Origin: Acidobacteria bacterium RIFCSPLOWO2_12_FULL_68_19
Lineage (GTDB): Bacteria; Acidobacteriota; Vicinamibacteria; Vicinamibacterales; UBA2999
DNA length: 64,000 nt
NCBI GenBank assembly: GCA_001767525.1
Contig: MELF01000039.1
Span: 1 to 64,000 of the forward strand
Direction: 5' to 3'
The position numbers and the translations under genes were made by a program. Of this stretch, positions 26,597 through 35,542 are shown in pieces. The notes under the pieces were generated by a model that worked only from the letters and a program-made list of their open reading frames with translations, was not told the DNA's origin and searched no databases. Within the stretch, counting starts at the first letter, position 1. Every line of letters begins with the position of its first letter.

Positions 26597-29500
26597 TCAG
26601 AAGTCGAGCTGGGCGCTGAACTTGAACATGCGGCCGCCCAGAATCTGGATCGGCTGCAGCCACTGCCCGCCGGTCGCGCCGGCGTACCGTGTCGTCATGT
26701 TCAGCACGTCGCCCGCGTTGAAGAGGTTGTAGAAGTCGGCGTTGGCGCGGATCCGTGCCCGCGCCGCGCGGAACGCCCGGGTAAATCGCACATCGACCTG
26801 TTGGAGGCGATCCTCGAACTCGGCGCCCTGAGGGATCATGTCCACCAGCACGTTGGCCGTGCAGGTCGCGGCGCCGCGACACTGCCCGAGGTCGCGGCCG
26901 AGCGACGGCCGGATCTCCGCGTTGGTGAACGCCCGGCTCGCCGTGACCGGAATGCCGGGGATGTTCTGGTAGGTGGCGCTCACCTGGAAGTCCCACGGCA
27001 GCGGATAGATGGCCAGCACCTTCACCTGCGTCGCCGGACGGTCGGTGTCGCAGAACGCGCCGGTTCGCGGCACGATGGGCGCGTTGGCCGCCACGTCAAC
27101 ACCGAACATCGTGTTCACCCCCACCTGCGGGAGCGCGTTCAGTGCACACGTGTCGCTGACGGTGCGCCCGGCGCTCAGGCCGCCGCCGATCTGTGCGCCG
27201 CTCCCGAATCGTGCCTGCAACGTGACGTCGACGCCGTCGTAGATCTCGGTCTGGTCGCCGTAGTTCGACGACTGCGTAATGACGTTGTCGACCCGTCCGA
27301 ACGCCGCCGGCTTGACGTCGTAGAGACCGCAGATCTCGTTGCCGCCACCGCCGGGGAGCCGAGGATCCCTCGGCGCCGTTACGCAGAACGGATCGTAGTC
27401 GGCGGCCGTGACTGCCATGTTGTCGGTCACGAGCAGCCCACCGTACCAGGTGCGGAAGTAGCTGACGTTGAGCGCGACGTTCGGGCCGAGCTCGTGCTGC
27501 ACCCCCGCCGACGCCTGCCAGTTGTACTCCTGCCCGTTCCACCCTTCCCGTGCGTCGTCGGCGCGACGCCGGTTACCGCCCACGATCCGCCCGAAGTTCA
27601 GATTGGACCATGGTCCGCATTCGCCGTTGGCAACCGAATTCCGGAGGTCGCAGTCCGGCACGTAGTTCCGGTTCGCATCGGTCCAGGTTCGGGTCGTGCT
27701 CGGCGCCTGGTTGTTCGCCGGTGGGTCGATCGCGTTGAGGGTGACCTGGTACCGGGTATATCGCCCCAGCGACACCTTGACCGCGGTCTTCCCGTTGCCG
27801 AACAGATCGTAGGCCGCGCCCAGCCGGGGATTCACGTTGGACCAGTTCGGCGAATCGTGCCTCTCGGGGAAGCTCCGCGCCGACACGAACGGGCCCGCCG
27901 GCATGTCGGTCGCCGGCGCCGAGCCGTTGAAGACGTTGAAACGGACACCCATGTTCAGCGTCAGCTTCCGGATCGTCCACTGGTCCTGCACGTAGGCCGC
28001 CAGGTCCCGGGCGCGCCAGAGCGCCTCGAACGGCACCGCGTAGATCGTCACCTGCTGCGGGATGCGGTCGCGGAAGGTGTACGACCGCGCGCCGTTGATC
28101 TGGTTCCAGTCGTTCGCCTTGCCGGGGCTGCCTTCGGAATACTCATTGAAGTCGCCGCCCACCTTGAAGGCGTGCGCCCCGGTGATGTAGGACATCGACA
28201 CCCGCTGGCGGTACTGCCGGTTGTGCTGTACCCGGTAGCCCTGGGCGTGGGAGAGCCCGAGCGCGCGCGACCCGTAGCGGAAGTTCCCCGAGAGCTCGGT
28301 AATCGCGATCGTGTCGAGCCCCACGCTCGGGTCCGTCCGCAGCGTGTTGTTGTCGAACACGTTCGCCGAGGCGCCCGCCTCGAAGAGCATCCGGTCGGTC
28401 GCGGGGTACGTCCAGGAGACGAGCGGCAGGTAATTCACCTTGTAGTTGTGCGCGCCGACGGCTTCCGGCGTCCCCTGCACGCCCTGCTGCGGCCCGAGCT
28501 CCAGCAGCGGCCAGAAGCAGCTGCAGTTGGGCTGCACCTGGAACGAAGCGACGATCTTGTGCTTCGCTGCCGCCTGCCACGTCGTTCGCAGGCTGTAGTC
28601 GCGGTAGTAGTCGTCGGTGAACCCCGGGCGACTCAGATCCGGTTCGTAGAACGTCACCCGATAGACCGGATCGGTGCTGACGTTCACGTTCTGGAGCTTG
28701 TTGAAATAGTTTCCCTGCTGATACTGCTGGTTCGCGCCGAACCGGTAAGCGCCGTAGAACCAGAGTCGGTCGCGGACGATCGGGCCGCCGACGGCGCCGC
28801 CTGTGTCGTAGTGCTGTTTGAGTGACGACGCGAAGCGGAGCCCGCGGGCGCGCAGCTCGTCGCTCAGGTTGCTGGCCTGCAGATCCGGGCTGCTGTGCGA
28901 GGTGCTGAAGCTGCCGGAGAACGTGTTGCCGCCGTCTTTCGGCACGATGTTCATCTGCACGCCGCCGGTCGCCCGTTCGGCCGAGAGGCCGCCCGTCTCG
29001 ACGACGACCTCCTGGAACGTCAGGTTGTTGAAGACGAAGATCGCGCCCCCCTGCAGTCGCTGGACGATTCCGTCCACGACGGGAGCGTTGTCGTCGAAGC
29101 GGCTGCCGTGGATCCCGAACGCGTTGCCGCGCTCGTCGAGCCCACCGACGCTTTGCCAGGCGGAATTGCCGTAGGTCGCGCCGGGAATGATCTGCGCGTA
29201 CATCGCCAGCCGGCCCGTGGTCGGCAGCGCATCCAGCGTGGCTCGCTCGAGCGTCGTCTGCTGCCGCACGTTCGAGATGTCCACGACGGGCGTCTCCCCG
29301 GTGACGGTGATCGTCTCTTCGACCGCGCCGACCCTGAGCTCCGCGTTGACGGCGGCGGTGAAGCCGGTCGTCAGAACGAGCCCGTCGCGCCGCAGCGTGC
29401 TGAAGCCCGGCAGACTGAACGTGACCAGATACGTACCCGGACGGAGGTCGACAATCCGGTAGAGGCCCTGGCCGTCAGTGACGGTCGTGCGGACCTTGTC

Positions 29501-29674
29501 GATGAGGACTGGACTGGCCGCTTCCACGGTGACGCCCGGCAGCACGCCGCCGGACGCATCCCGCACCACTCCGGCGATGGACGCGGTGTCGGCAACCTGC
29601 GCCCACCCTGATGCAGGCGCGAAGGACAAGGACCAGACGGCGACGACGACGATCCACGCGGAACGCGATCCCAT
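26597..29674 (-). CDS. TonB-dependent receptor, Oar-like, copy 3
   Basis: The protein has 1025 residues: a signal peptide (ending SGWAQ), a regulatory-like domain (TASIAGVVRDASGGVLPG), a plug, then a barrel ending QLDF. The barrel has PNCSC and CDLRNSVANGECG. GGAGGG precedes the ATG. It is separated from the downstream family A gene by 292 bases that hold that operon's own promoter, so it is probably a single-gene unit with its own promoter at 29769-29798. Confidence 0.9.
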   Translation of the reverse strand: MGSRSAWIVVVAVWSLSFAPASGWAQVADTASIAGVVRDASGGVLPGVTVEAASPVLIDKVRTTVTDGQGLYRIVDLRPGTYLVTFSLPGFSTLRRDGLVLTTGFTAAVNAELRVGAVEETITVTGETPVVDISNVRQQTTLERATLDALPTTGRLAMYAQIIPGATYGNSAWQSVGGLDERGNAFGIHGSRFDDNAPVVDGIVQRLQGGAIFVFNNLTFQEVVVETGGLSAERATGGVQMNIVPKDGGNTFSGSFSTSHSSPDLQASNLSDELRARGLRFASSLKQHYDTGGAVGGPIVRDRLWFYGAYRFGANQQYQQGNYFNKLQNVNVSTDPVYRVTFYEPDLSRPGFTDDYYRDYSLRTTWQAAAKHKIVASFQVQPNCSCFWPLLELGPQQGVQGTPEAVGAHNYKVNYLPLVSWTYPATDRMLFEAGASANVFDNNTLRTDPSVGLDTIAITELSGNFRYGSRALGLSHAQGYRVQHNRQYRQRVSMSYITGAHAFKVGGDFNEYSEGSPGKANDWNQINGARSYTFRDRIPQQVTIYAVPFEALWRARDLAAYVQDQWTIRKLTLNMGVRFNVFNGSAPATDMPAGPFVSARSFPERHDSPNWSNVNPRLGAAYDLFGNGKTAVKVSLGRYTRYQVTLNAIDPPANNQAPSTTRTWTDANRNYVPDCDLRNSVANGECGPWSNLNFGRIVGGNRRRADDAREGWNGQEYNWQASAGVQHELGPNVALNVSYFRTWYGGLLVTDNMAVTAADYDPFCVTAPRDPRLPGGGGNEICGLYDVKPAAFGRVDNVITQSSNYGDQTEIYDGVDVTLQARFGSGAQIGGGLSAGRTVSDTCALNALPQVGVNTMFGVDVAANAPIVPRTGAFCDTDRPATQVKVLAIYPLPWDFQVSATYQNIPGIPVTASRAFTNAEIRPSLGRDLGQCRGAATCTANVLVDMIPQGAEFEDRLQQVDVRFTRAFRAARARIRANADFYNLFNAGDVLNMTTRYAGATGGQWLQPIQILGGRMFKFSAQLDF

Positions 29675-29768
29675 GGGCTACCCTCCTATGATGACGAGAG
29701 ACACCCCGATGTAACGCCGCTAGTGCCCGCGATAGGTATCCGACGGTGCCCTTTCCAGCAGACGCGCC

Positions 29769-29798
29769 TCTATAGCACTCCGTTTCGCCCACCGTCAA
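29769..29798 (-). promoter_or_regulatory. sigma70-type promoter of TonB receptor copy 3
   Basis: On the minus strand TTGACG (29798-29793), an 18-base spacer ending GGAGTGC, then TATAGA (29774-29769). The GGARTGCTAT part is shared with the promoter at 26374-26402. The predicted leader is about 90 bases. Confidence 0.55.
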
Positions 29799-29813
29799 GT
29801 AATTCCGCGCCCC

Positions 29814-31250
29814 TCATGGCCGGCCCGCCGCCTTCGCGACGACCGCCATCGGGTCGTTGCCGCCGTGAATGTGCAGCACCCGCGCCACGTCGAGCTTCAA
29901 TCGCTCGATGTTCTCGACGAAGTTCACCGTGAACTGCGGCGGCGTCGGATACGGCTTGGCGCCCGGTCGGGGGTGGAACGCGTCGGCCTGGACGAGAACC
30001 CGCTCGCGGGGCAGGTACGCTACCAACAGCCCGTCGTTGTGCAGGTTGCCTCGGATGTGGTGCAACTCGAGCGTTTGAGTTCCATCGGTCAGCACCCGCC
30101 GCGCGCCGACGCCTTCCACCGCCGCCTTGCGGGGCGACTTCGACAGGCTGTCCGGATTGATCCGGTGCGGCAGCGTCAGGACCTTCTCGAAGAACGGCTT
30201 GTTGACCTCGTGCGTGAGAATCGTCGCCCCCTCAGCGGCGAAGGCGCGTACGCCGCCGGAGTGATCGAAATGCGCGTGCGTGTTCACGAGGTACCGGAGC
30301 GGCTTGTTCGGCACGAGCCGCTTCACTTCGGCGATCACCGCGTGCGAGCGGGCATCGTTGCCGAGCGCCTCGACGACGACCAGGTGGTCGGTGAACTCGA
30401 CGAGCACGCTGTTGAGACCGGCCGTGATCACCCAGACGCCGCTGCCCAGCCGCTCGGACGTGGCCTTGAGCGCGCCGCCCCCCTCGCCCGCCGGCGGAGC
30501 GGCGGCGATCTCGAGCGTGGCCGCGCCGTTCGGCCGCACGCTGCCGACGGTGATGTCTAGCGTCGGGTGGCCGCCCAGCCGATCGACGATCCGGCCCGGG
30601 AACTTCACGCCGCCCACGTCGCGGTACTCCGAATACGCCGACTCGACGACCATGTCGCCGAGCAACGGATTGTCGATGCGCGTCTCGACGCGCTCGACGA
30701 GGTTCTGGTCGGTGAGCGTGCCGGTGACCGTGTATTTCCCGAGTGCGGTGAACGTCAGCGCGCGCCGCCCTCCGGCTTGCGCAAGCGTCGCCTTGTTGGC
30801 CGCCGCGGCCTTGAGGAACCCGTGGGGAGTCATCCAGATCTGCAACTGCCCGACCTCGGTGCGCGGCGTCGCTTGCCGCACGATCCTCTGCTCCCCGAGG
30901 ATCGGCCGCATCCCTCCCTGACCCGTCGCCGGAACGAACCCGCCCGCGCCTCCGCCACGCGGCGGGTTCTCGTCGTCGATGCGGACGAGTTCCTCCCGGA
31001 GCCCGGGCACGTCGTAGCGAACGCTGGCGTCGTACTTGATGACGCGGAAGCGCGGCCACGGCGCCTCCGGCCGCGGATTCTGGCCCAGCATGAAGACGGA
31101 TCCGGCGCCGGAATACTGAATGGATTGGAGCCCGGCCGTCCCCATCGCCTTCGTCGCCGCGTCGATGACCGCCCCGGCCTCCTGCGCGCCGGCTTGCTCG
31201 GCCGACACAACCGCCACGAGCAGCGCGACCCCGATGATCTTCTGTTTCAT
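29814..31250 (-). CDS. secreted metallo-beta-lactamase-fold protein with N-terminal lipoprotein-like domain
   Basis: ATG 31250 with AAGGG upstream; the signal ends AEQAGAQ. The 478-residue protein has about 220 residues of beta-rich sequence (YSGAGSVFMLGQ; ESAYSEYRDVGGVKFPGRI) before an MBL domain with NTHAHFDHSGG (HxHxDH), HHIRGNLHNDG and VQADAFHPRPG. The N-terminal part resembles the periplasmic outer-membrane lipoprotein-sorting fold seen fused to MBL domains in Acidobacteriota. The substrate is unknown. It is divergent from the NHL gene at 31375 with 124 bases between. Confidence 0.8.
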   Translation of the reverse strand: MKQKIIGVALLVAVVSAEQAGAQEAGAVIDAATKAMGTAGLQSIQYSGAGSVFMLGQNPRPEAPWPRFRVIKYDASVRYDVPGLREELVRIDDENPPRGGGAGGFVPATGQGGMRPILGEQRIVRQATPRTEVGQLQIWMTPHGFLKAAAANKATLAQAGGRRALTFTALGKYTVTGTLTDQNLVERVETRIDNPLLGDMVVESAYSEYRDVGGVKFPGRIVDRLGGHPTLDITVGSVRPNGAATLEIAAAPPAGEGGGALKATSERLGSGVWVITAGLNSVLVEFTDHLVVVEALGNDARSHAVIAEVKRLVPNKPLRYLVNTHAHFDHSGGVRAFAAEGATILTHEVNKPFFEKVLTLPHRINPDSLSKSPRKAAVEGVGARRVLTDGTQTLELHHIRGNLHNDGLLVAYLPRERVLVQADAFHPRPGAKPYPTPPQFTVNFVENIERLKLDVARVLHIHGGNDPMAVVAKAAGRP

Positions 31251-31315
31251 CACGCCCTTCGCCTCCATGACTGGCGCCAATTCTACGCCTGTCCGCAAGG
31301 GCCGCTCTCGTGCGG

Positions 31316-31344
31316 TTGCGCCGGGGTCGGCGGCAGGCTAGACT
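31316..31344 (+). promoter_or_regulatory. candidate promoter of the NHL gene
   Basis: TTGCGC (31316-31321), a 17-base spacer, TAGACT (31339-31344), about 24 bases of leader before ATG 31375. This is a moderate match to the sigma70 consensus. Confidence 0.4.
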
Positions 31345-31374
31345 GCGGCCTCCCGAAGTAGAAAGGATGTCCAG

Positions 31375-32529
31375 ATGCGCAGGGTACCCCTTTCGCTCGT
31401 CGCCTCGGTGGTCGTCCTGTTCGGCTCCAGCCTCTTGCCGGCGGCTGCGCTGCAGCAATCCGCCAAAGGTGGCGTGGGCGACATCACCGGCCCGTACGAG
31501 GTGCCCGATCCGAAGTGGCCCGCGTGGGCCCACCCGTACCCGAAGCCCGGGCACATCTGGGGCTCCCAGGGCGGCGTCTTCGCCGAGTCTCCCAATCGCA
31601 TCTACCTGGCCAATCGCGGTGAGCTGAAGCTGCCCGACACGGTTCCGCCGAACTTCCCCGGCAACTGGGGCTTCTTCAACCAGCAGGCGGCCACCGTACC
31701 GATCGCCAACATGGTCAACTGCATCGTGGTGGTCGACGGCAACGGACGGCTGATCGAGGCGTGGAACCAGTGGGACACGCTCTTCGAGTGGGGGCGGGGA
31801 CCGCACCAGGTCTACATCAGTCCGTACGACCCCGAGCGCCACGTCTGGGTCGTCGACGACATGCGCCACGTGATCTACAAGTTCACCCACGACGGCACAC
31901 GCCTCGTGCAGACGCTCGGCGTCCTGGATGAGTTCGGCGACAACGACGACCTCACGCGCCTTCGGCGGCCCACGATGATCGACTGGCTGCCCGACGGCAC
32001 CTTCTTCGTGGCCGACGGCTACGGCAACACCCGCGTGGTGAAGTTCAACAAGGACGGAAAGCCGCTCCTCAAGTGGGGGTCGCGCGGCACCGGTCCGGGT
32101 CAGTTCAACACGCCGCACGGCATCGCGGTCGGCGGATCGCCGCCGCGCGTCTTCGTGTCGGATCGCGGCAACCGGCGGATCCAGGTGTTCGACGTCAACG
32201 GCACCTTCCTGGACGAGTGGCCGGGCATCGCGCCGCACAGCATGATGATGAGCGCCGACGAGCACGTCTGGGCCGTCGACAGCATCAGCGACCGGATCGT
32301 CAAGTTCGATCTCACCGGCCACGTGGAGTACTCCTTCGGCCAGTTCGGGACGCGCCCCGGATACACCTGGGCCATGCACCAGATTTCCGCGGATCAGGAA
32401 GGGAATCTCTTCATCGCGGAAGTCTTCGGCGGCCGCACGCAGAAGTACCGCCCGAGGCCTGGCGCCGACCCGACGCACCTGGTGCGCGGCCGATCGCTTC
32501 TGCCGATGTCGGGATCGGCGGGCAACTGA
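31375..32529 (+). CDS. secreted NHL-repeat beta-propeller, copy 1
   Basis: The protein has 384 residues with signal peptide (SSLLPAAALQQ) and about six NHL-type blades (e.g. HVWVVDDMRHVIYKF; FFVADGYGNTRVVKFNKDG; GQFNTPHGIAV; VFVSDRGNRRIQVFD; GNLFIAEVFGGRTQKY). It resembles peptidyl-alpha-hydroxyglycine amidating lyase-like propellers, but the lyase role is not established. GAAAGGA lies before ATG. The same fold recurs at 38751 in the second cluster with identical blade phrases. Confidence 0.85.
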   Translation: MRRVPLSLVASVVVLFGSSLLPAAALQQSAKGGVGDITGPYEVPDPKWPAWAHPYPKPGHIWGSQGGVFAESPNRIYLANRGELKLPDTVPPNFPGNWGFFNQQAATVPIANMVNCIVVVDGNGRLIEAWNQWDTLFEWGRGPHQVYISPYDPERHVWVVDDMRHVIYKFTHDGTRLVQTLGVLDEFGDNDDLTRLRRPTMIDWLPDGTFFVADGYGNTRVVKFNKDGKPLLKWGSRGTGPGQFNTPHGIAVGGSPPRVFVSDRGNRRIQVFDVNGTFLDEWPGIAPHSMMMSADEHVWAVDSISDRIVKFDLTGHVEYSFGQFGTRPGYTWAMHQISADQEGNLFIAEVFGGRTQKYRPRPGADPTHLVRGRSLLPMSGSAGN

Positions 32530-32545
32530 GCAGGAGAGGCAGGCG

Positions 32546-33031
32546 ATGACGAAGACAATTGCGCTCATGCTGCTCTTGCCGGCCGCGCTTGGCGCCGCCG
32601 CCTCGGCGCAGGGCCGCCCGAACTTCTCCGGCACCTGGACACACGCCTCGAGCGTGCCGCCGAATTACCCCGGCTCAAACGGCTGGGGCGTCCCCTCGCC
32701 GACGATCGTCATCACGCAGAGCGCGACGGAGATCGCCATCGAGGCCGGCCAGTTCGGAAAACAGCCGATGAAGGTGGTCTTCAGGCTCGACGGCGGCGAC
32801 ACCATCTGGGACGCCCCGTCGAGCAGCCAGTCTGGCAATACGGCGATCGTGAAATGGCGGACGAAGGCGAGCTGGGACGGGAGCCGGCTGGTGCTCTACA
32901 CGTGGAATACGGCCCTGAACCAGATGCGCGACATTCTGAGCCTCAGCGGCAACACGCTGACGATCGTGCGCGCCACCGAGCAGCCCGGGCCGTCCACGAA
33001 CGCGACGCTGACGTACGCGAAAAGACCGTAG
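32546..33031 (+). CDS. small secreted beta-sheet protein
   Basis: The protein has 161 residues with a signal peptide (LGAAASAQ) and a mature start GRPNFSGTWTHAS, a lipocalin-like or 'NFSGTW' secreted domain. It repeats pairs of strands (IVITQSATEIAIEAG; AIVKWRTKASWDGSRLVLYT; LSLSGNTLTIVRAT). GGAGAGGCAGG precedes ATG, 17 bases after the NHL stop, so it forms an operon with it. The function is unknown. Confidence 0.75.
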   Translation: MTKTIALMLLLPAALGAAASAQGRPNFSGTWTHASSVPPNYPGSNGWGVPSPTIVITQSATEIAIEAGQFGKQPMKVVFRLDGGDTIWDAPSSSQSGNTAIVKWRTKASWDGSRLVLYTWNTALNQMRDILSLSGNTLTIVRATEQPGPSTNATLTYAKRP

Positions 33032-33128
33032 GCGTTGGGCTGCAGGCGTTGGGTCATGGACCGACCGGTGCCCGTGGCCCAAAGCCCGCGGCCCTACGCC
33101 TCCAGCCCAAGGACAGAGCCCAACGCCT
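33030..33128. repeat. 12-bp inverted repeat between convergent genes
   Basis: AGGCGTTGGGCT (33030-33041) is exactly complemented by AGCCCAACGCCT (33117-33128). A second direct copy of GGCGTTGGG starts at 33045, and partial complements (GGCCCAAAGCC, CAGCCCAAGG) lie in between, so several alternative hairpins are possible. It overlaps both stop regions and may act as a bidirectional terminator; there is no T-run. Confidence 0.55.
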
Positions 33129-34222
33129 CAGGTCCTGATCTTCAGCAGCTTGATCAGGTTTCCGCCGAGGATCTTCTCCTTGTCGCCGTCGCTCAGGAAC
33201 GATGCCTTCAGGATGAAATCGATTCCGACCGGCCAGTCGAACGGATAGTCGGTGCCGTAGACGATGTGGTCGATGCCGACCTCGTTCACGAGATGGCGCA
33301 GGCCGTTCTCCCGGAACACCATCGAGTCGACGTAGAGCTGCGTGCGGAAATACTCACTCGGCTTCCGCTTGAGCGCCCGGCACTCCTCACCCACGCTGCC
33401 GCCTCGGCCGCACGCGGCATCGGACCGCCCGCTGTAAGACGCGAGATAGCCGCCCGCGTGGGCCGCGCAGATCTTCAGGCCCGGGAAGCGATCGAGCGTC
33501 CCTTCGAAGATCAGGTGCGACAGCAAGGTGGTCGTCTCGAGCGGGTTGCCAATCGTGTTGCCGAGGCCCCCCTTCCCTTGGAAGCGGGGGTTCTGCGTCG
33601 TCCCCGGCGCCGCCTGCGGATGCGTGAAGAGCACCACGTCGAGCTCCTGCACCTTGGCCCAGAACGGGTCGAACTTCCGGTCCGACAGCTCCATCCCCTC
33701 GACGCTGCCGCCGATCGGGGCGCCGCGGAAACCGAGCTTCTTCACGCCGTACTCGAGCTGCTCGGCGGCCAGGTCCGGATGCTGCAGGGCGCAGGTCGCC
33801 ATTCCCACGAACCGGTCCGGGTTGCGCTTGACCCATTCCGCCGTCTTCTCGTTCTGGAAATCGCAGATCCGGCGAGCCAGGTCGCGGTCCGCCGCGTACC
33901 ACCATGGATTCATGTTGAGGGCCGTGATGTCGATGCCCTCGCGGTCCATGTACTGCAGCCAGTGCGGTCCGGGATATCGATCCTTGGTCGCCGCCTGGCT
34001 CTTGAACTCGGCCTCGAGCGGCGTGCCTCGCACGATGTCGATGACGTCGGGAATGAAGTGATGCGCGTGCATGTCCACGACCGTGATACGACGGCCGCCG
34101 AGCGTGACCCGGCGCCGGCCGCCGGCCGGCGCCTGGCCCGCGCCGGCGAGCCCGTTCCCTCCGACAAAGACACCTGCCGCGGCGCCCGCGACATTCCTCA
34201 TGAACTCTCTACGATCAGGCAT
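33128..34222 (-). CDS. Tat-exported amidohydrolase, ACMSD-like, copy 1
   Basis: ATG 34222 has GGGAG six bases upstream. The N-terminus DRREFMRNVAGAAAG is a Tat signal. The TIM-barrel metal site is visible: VVDMHAHHF (HxH), FTHPQAA, CAAHAGGYL and YGTDYPFDWPV. This is the amidohydrolase-2 family containing aminocarboxymuconate-semialdehyde decarboxylase and aromatic acid decarboxylases, so a decarboxylase or hydrolase on an aromatic or unsaturated acid is plausible. It is a tandem paralogue of the next gene, each preceded by a heptamer repeat array. Confidence 0.88.
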   Translation of the reverse strand: MPDRREFMRNVAGAAAGVFVGGNGLAGAGQAPAGGRRRVTLGGRRITVVDMHAHHFIPDVIDIVRGTPLEAEFKSQAATKDRYPGPHWLQYMDREGIDITALNMNPWWYAADRDLARRICDFQNEKTAEWVKRNPDRFVGMATCALQHPDLAAEQLEYGVKKLGFRGAPIGGSVEGMELSDRKFDPFWAKVQELDVVLFTHPQAAPGTTQNPRFQGKGGLGNTIGNPLETTTLLSHLIFEGTLDRFPGLKICAAHAGGYLASYSGRSDAACGRGGSVGEECRALKRKPSEYFRTQLYVDSMVFRENGLRHLVNEVGIDHIVYGTDYPFDWPVGIDFILKASFLSDGDKEKILGGNLIKLLKIRT

Positions 34223-34248
34223 ATGCGCTCCCACTCAGATGACAGCCC

Positions 34249-34297
34249 GTAGCTGGTAGCTGGTTGCCGGTAGCCGGTAGCCGGTAGCCGGTAGCCA
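34249..34297. repeat. seven tandem heptamers GTAGC(C/T)G upstream of amidohydrolase copy 1
   Basis: Seven contiguous 7-mers: two GTAGCTG, one GTTGCCG, three GTAGCCG, one GTAGCCA. An inverted TACCAGCTAC at 34306-34315 can pair with the first units. The array lies 27 bases before the gene start on the coding strand, so it would be in the leader or promoter. Confidence 0.85.
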
Positions 34298-34356
34298 CGG
34301 AATACTACCAGCTACGCGCGACCGACTGCCAACCGGCAAGAGGAACCCGGAGCCGT

Positions 34357-35421
34357 TCAGGCCGCGATGCGAAGCGCCTTCGTCAGGTTGCCGCCGAGGA
34401 TGGCGCCCTTGTCCGCTTCGCTCAAGAACGGCGCGTCCAGGATGAAATCGATTCCCACGGGCCAGTCGAACGGATAGTCGGTGCCGTAGACGATCTGTCC
34501 GACGCCGACTTCCGCGACCACATGGCGCAGGCCGTCCGGGTGAAACACCATCGAGTCGACGAACAGCTCTCTGCGGAAATACTCGCTGGGCGCCTTGCTG
34601 GGACAGTCCCCGCCTGGACCGCGGCGGCACCGGGCGTCCGAGCGCCCGAGGTACGAGGGCAGATAGCCGCCGCCGTGTGCCGCGCAGATGCGCAGGCCGG
34701 GAAACCGGTCGAGCGTGCCTTCGAAGATCAGGTGCGAGAGGAACACCGTGGTCTCGAGCGGATTGCCGATCGTGTTGCCGAGACCTCCCTTCCCCTGGAA
34801 GCGCGGGTTCTCGGTCGTCCCTGGTGCCTGCTGCGGATGCATGAAAAGCATCACGCCGAGCTCCTCCGCCTTCGCCCAGAATGGATCGAACCTCCGATCC
34901 GAGAGCTCCTGCCCCTCGACGCTCCCGCCGATGGCCGCGCCGCGCATCCCCAGCTTCTTCACGGCGACGTCGAGCTGCTCGGCCGCCAGGTCGGGGTGCT
35001 GCAATGCGGCCGTGGCCATCCCGACGAAGCGATCCGGGTGCGTCGCCACCGCTTCCGCGATCTTCTCGTTCTGCAGCTGAATCAGATCGGTGGCGAGGGC
35101 GCGGGCCGCCGAGTAGCCCCAGGCGTTCACGTTGATCGCCTGGTAGTCGATCCCCTCCTTGTCCATGTAGGCCAGGCGGGCCGCCATCCCCGGGCCAAGG
35201 GCGATCGGCCCCGTCAGGTTGTTCTTCGCCGCGGCGGCGAGCGGAGTGTTGCGCACGAGTTCCCACACCTCCGGCACGAAGGTGTGCGCGTGCACGTCGA
35301 TCACGGTGGCGCGGCGCCCGGCAATCGTCACGCGGCGGCGGGAGGGCGCCGGAGTCTGCAGCATCCCGAGACCCAACGTCGCCCCGGCTACGTTTCCGAG
35401 GAACTCTCTGCGCGTCGGCAC
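34357..35421 (-). CDS. Tat-exported amidohydrolase, ACMSD-like, copy 2
   Basis: The protein has 354 residues, aligned end to end with copy 1: Tat signal TRREFLGNVAGATLG, VIDVHAHTF, FMHPQQAPGTTENP, CAAHGGGYLPSY, YGTDYPFDWPVGIDF and GGNLTKAL. Metal ligands are conserved, so both copies should be active. It lies 134 bases upstream of copy 1 and 121 bases downstream of TonB receptor copy 4, and the intervening spacers hold heptamer arrays. Export by Tat fits a metal-loaded folded enzyme. Confidence 0.88.
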   Translation of the reverse strand: MPTRREFLGNVAGATLGLGMLQTPAPSRRRVTIAGRRATVIDVHAHTFVPEVWELVRNTPLAAAAKNNLTGPIALGPGMAARLAYMDKEGIDYQAINVNAWGYSAARALATDLIQLQNEKIAEAVATHPDRFVGMATAALQHPDLAAEQLDVAVKKLGMRGAAIGGSVEGQELSDRRFDPFWAKAEELGVMLFMHPQQAPGTTENPRFQGKGGLGNTIGNPLETTVFLSHLIFEGTLDRFPGLRICAAHGGGYLPSYLGRSDARCRRGPGGDCPSKAPSEYFRRELFVDSMVFHPDGLRHVVAEVGVGQIVYGTDYPFDWPVGIDFILDAPFLSEADKGAILGGNLTKALRIAA

Positions 35422-35433
35422 ATGCCCTCCCTC

Positions 35434-35536
35434 AGGTGGTAGCCGGTAGGTAGCCGGTGGCGGTGGCCACGTTCAAAGGGCCACCGCCTACCAGCTACCG
35501 CCTACCAGCTACCGCCTACCGGCTACCAGCTACCAG
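35434..35536. repeat. heptamer array with dyad symmetry upstream of amidohydrolase copy 2
   Basis: Direct GGTAGCCGGTAGGTAGCCGGT-type units (35435-35458) are followed by a perfect 10-bp stem GGCGGTGGCC (35459-35468), a 10-base loop, GGCCACCGCC (35479-35488), then seven tandem CTACC(A/G)(C/G)-type heptamers (35488-35536) that are the reverse complement of the array at 34249. The whole can fold into one long hairpin. Confidence 0.8.
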
Positions 35537-35542
35537 CCAGCT

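Noticed and set aside
26474..28825. Plus-strand open frame of 783 residues
   Set aside because: Antisense shadow of TonB receptor copy 3, with no motif.
30232..32634. Minus-strand open frame of 800 residues
   Set aside because: It covers the MBL gene in another frame and is antisense to the NHL gene; low-complexity Arg/Ala sequence.
34249..35536. Heptamer arrays considered as CRISPR or transposon ends
   Set aside because: Units are 7 bp without spacers, and no transposase or target-site duplication was seen around the amidohydrolase gene.
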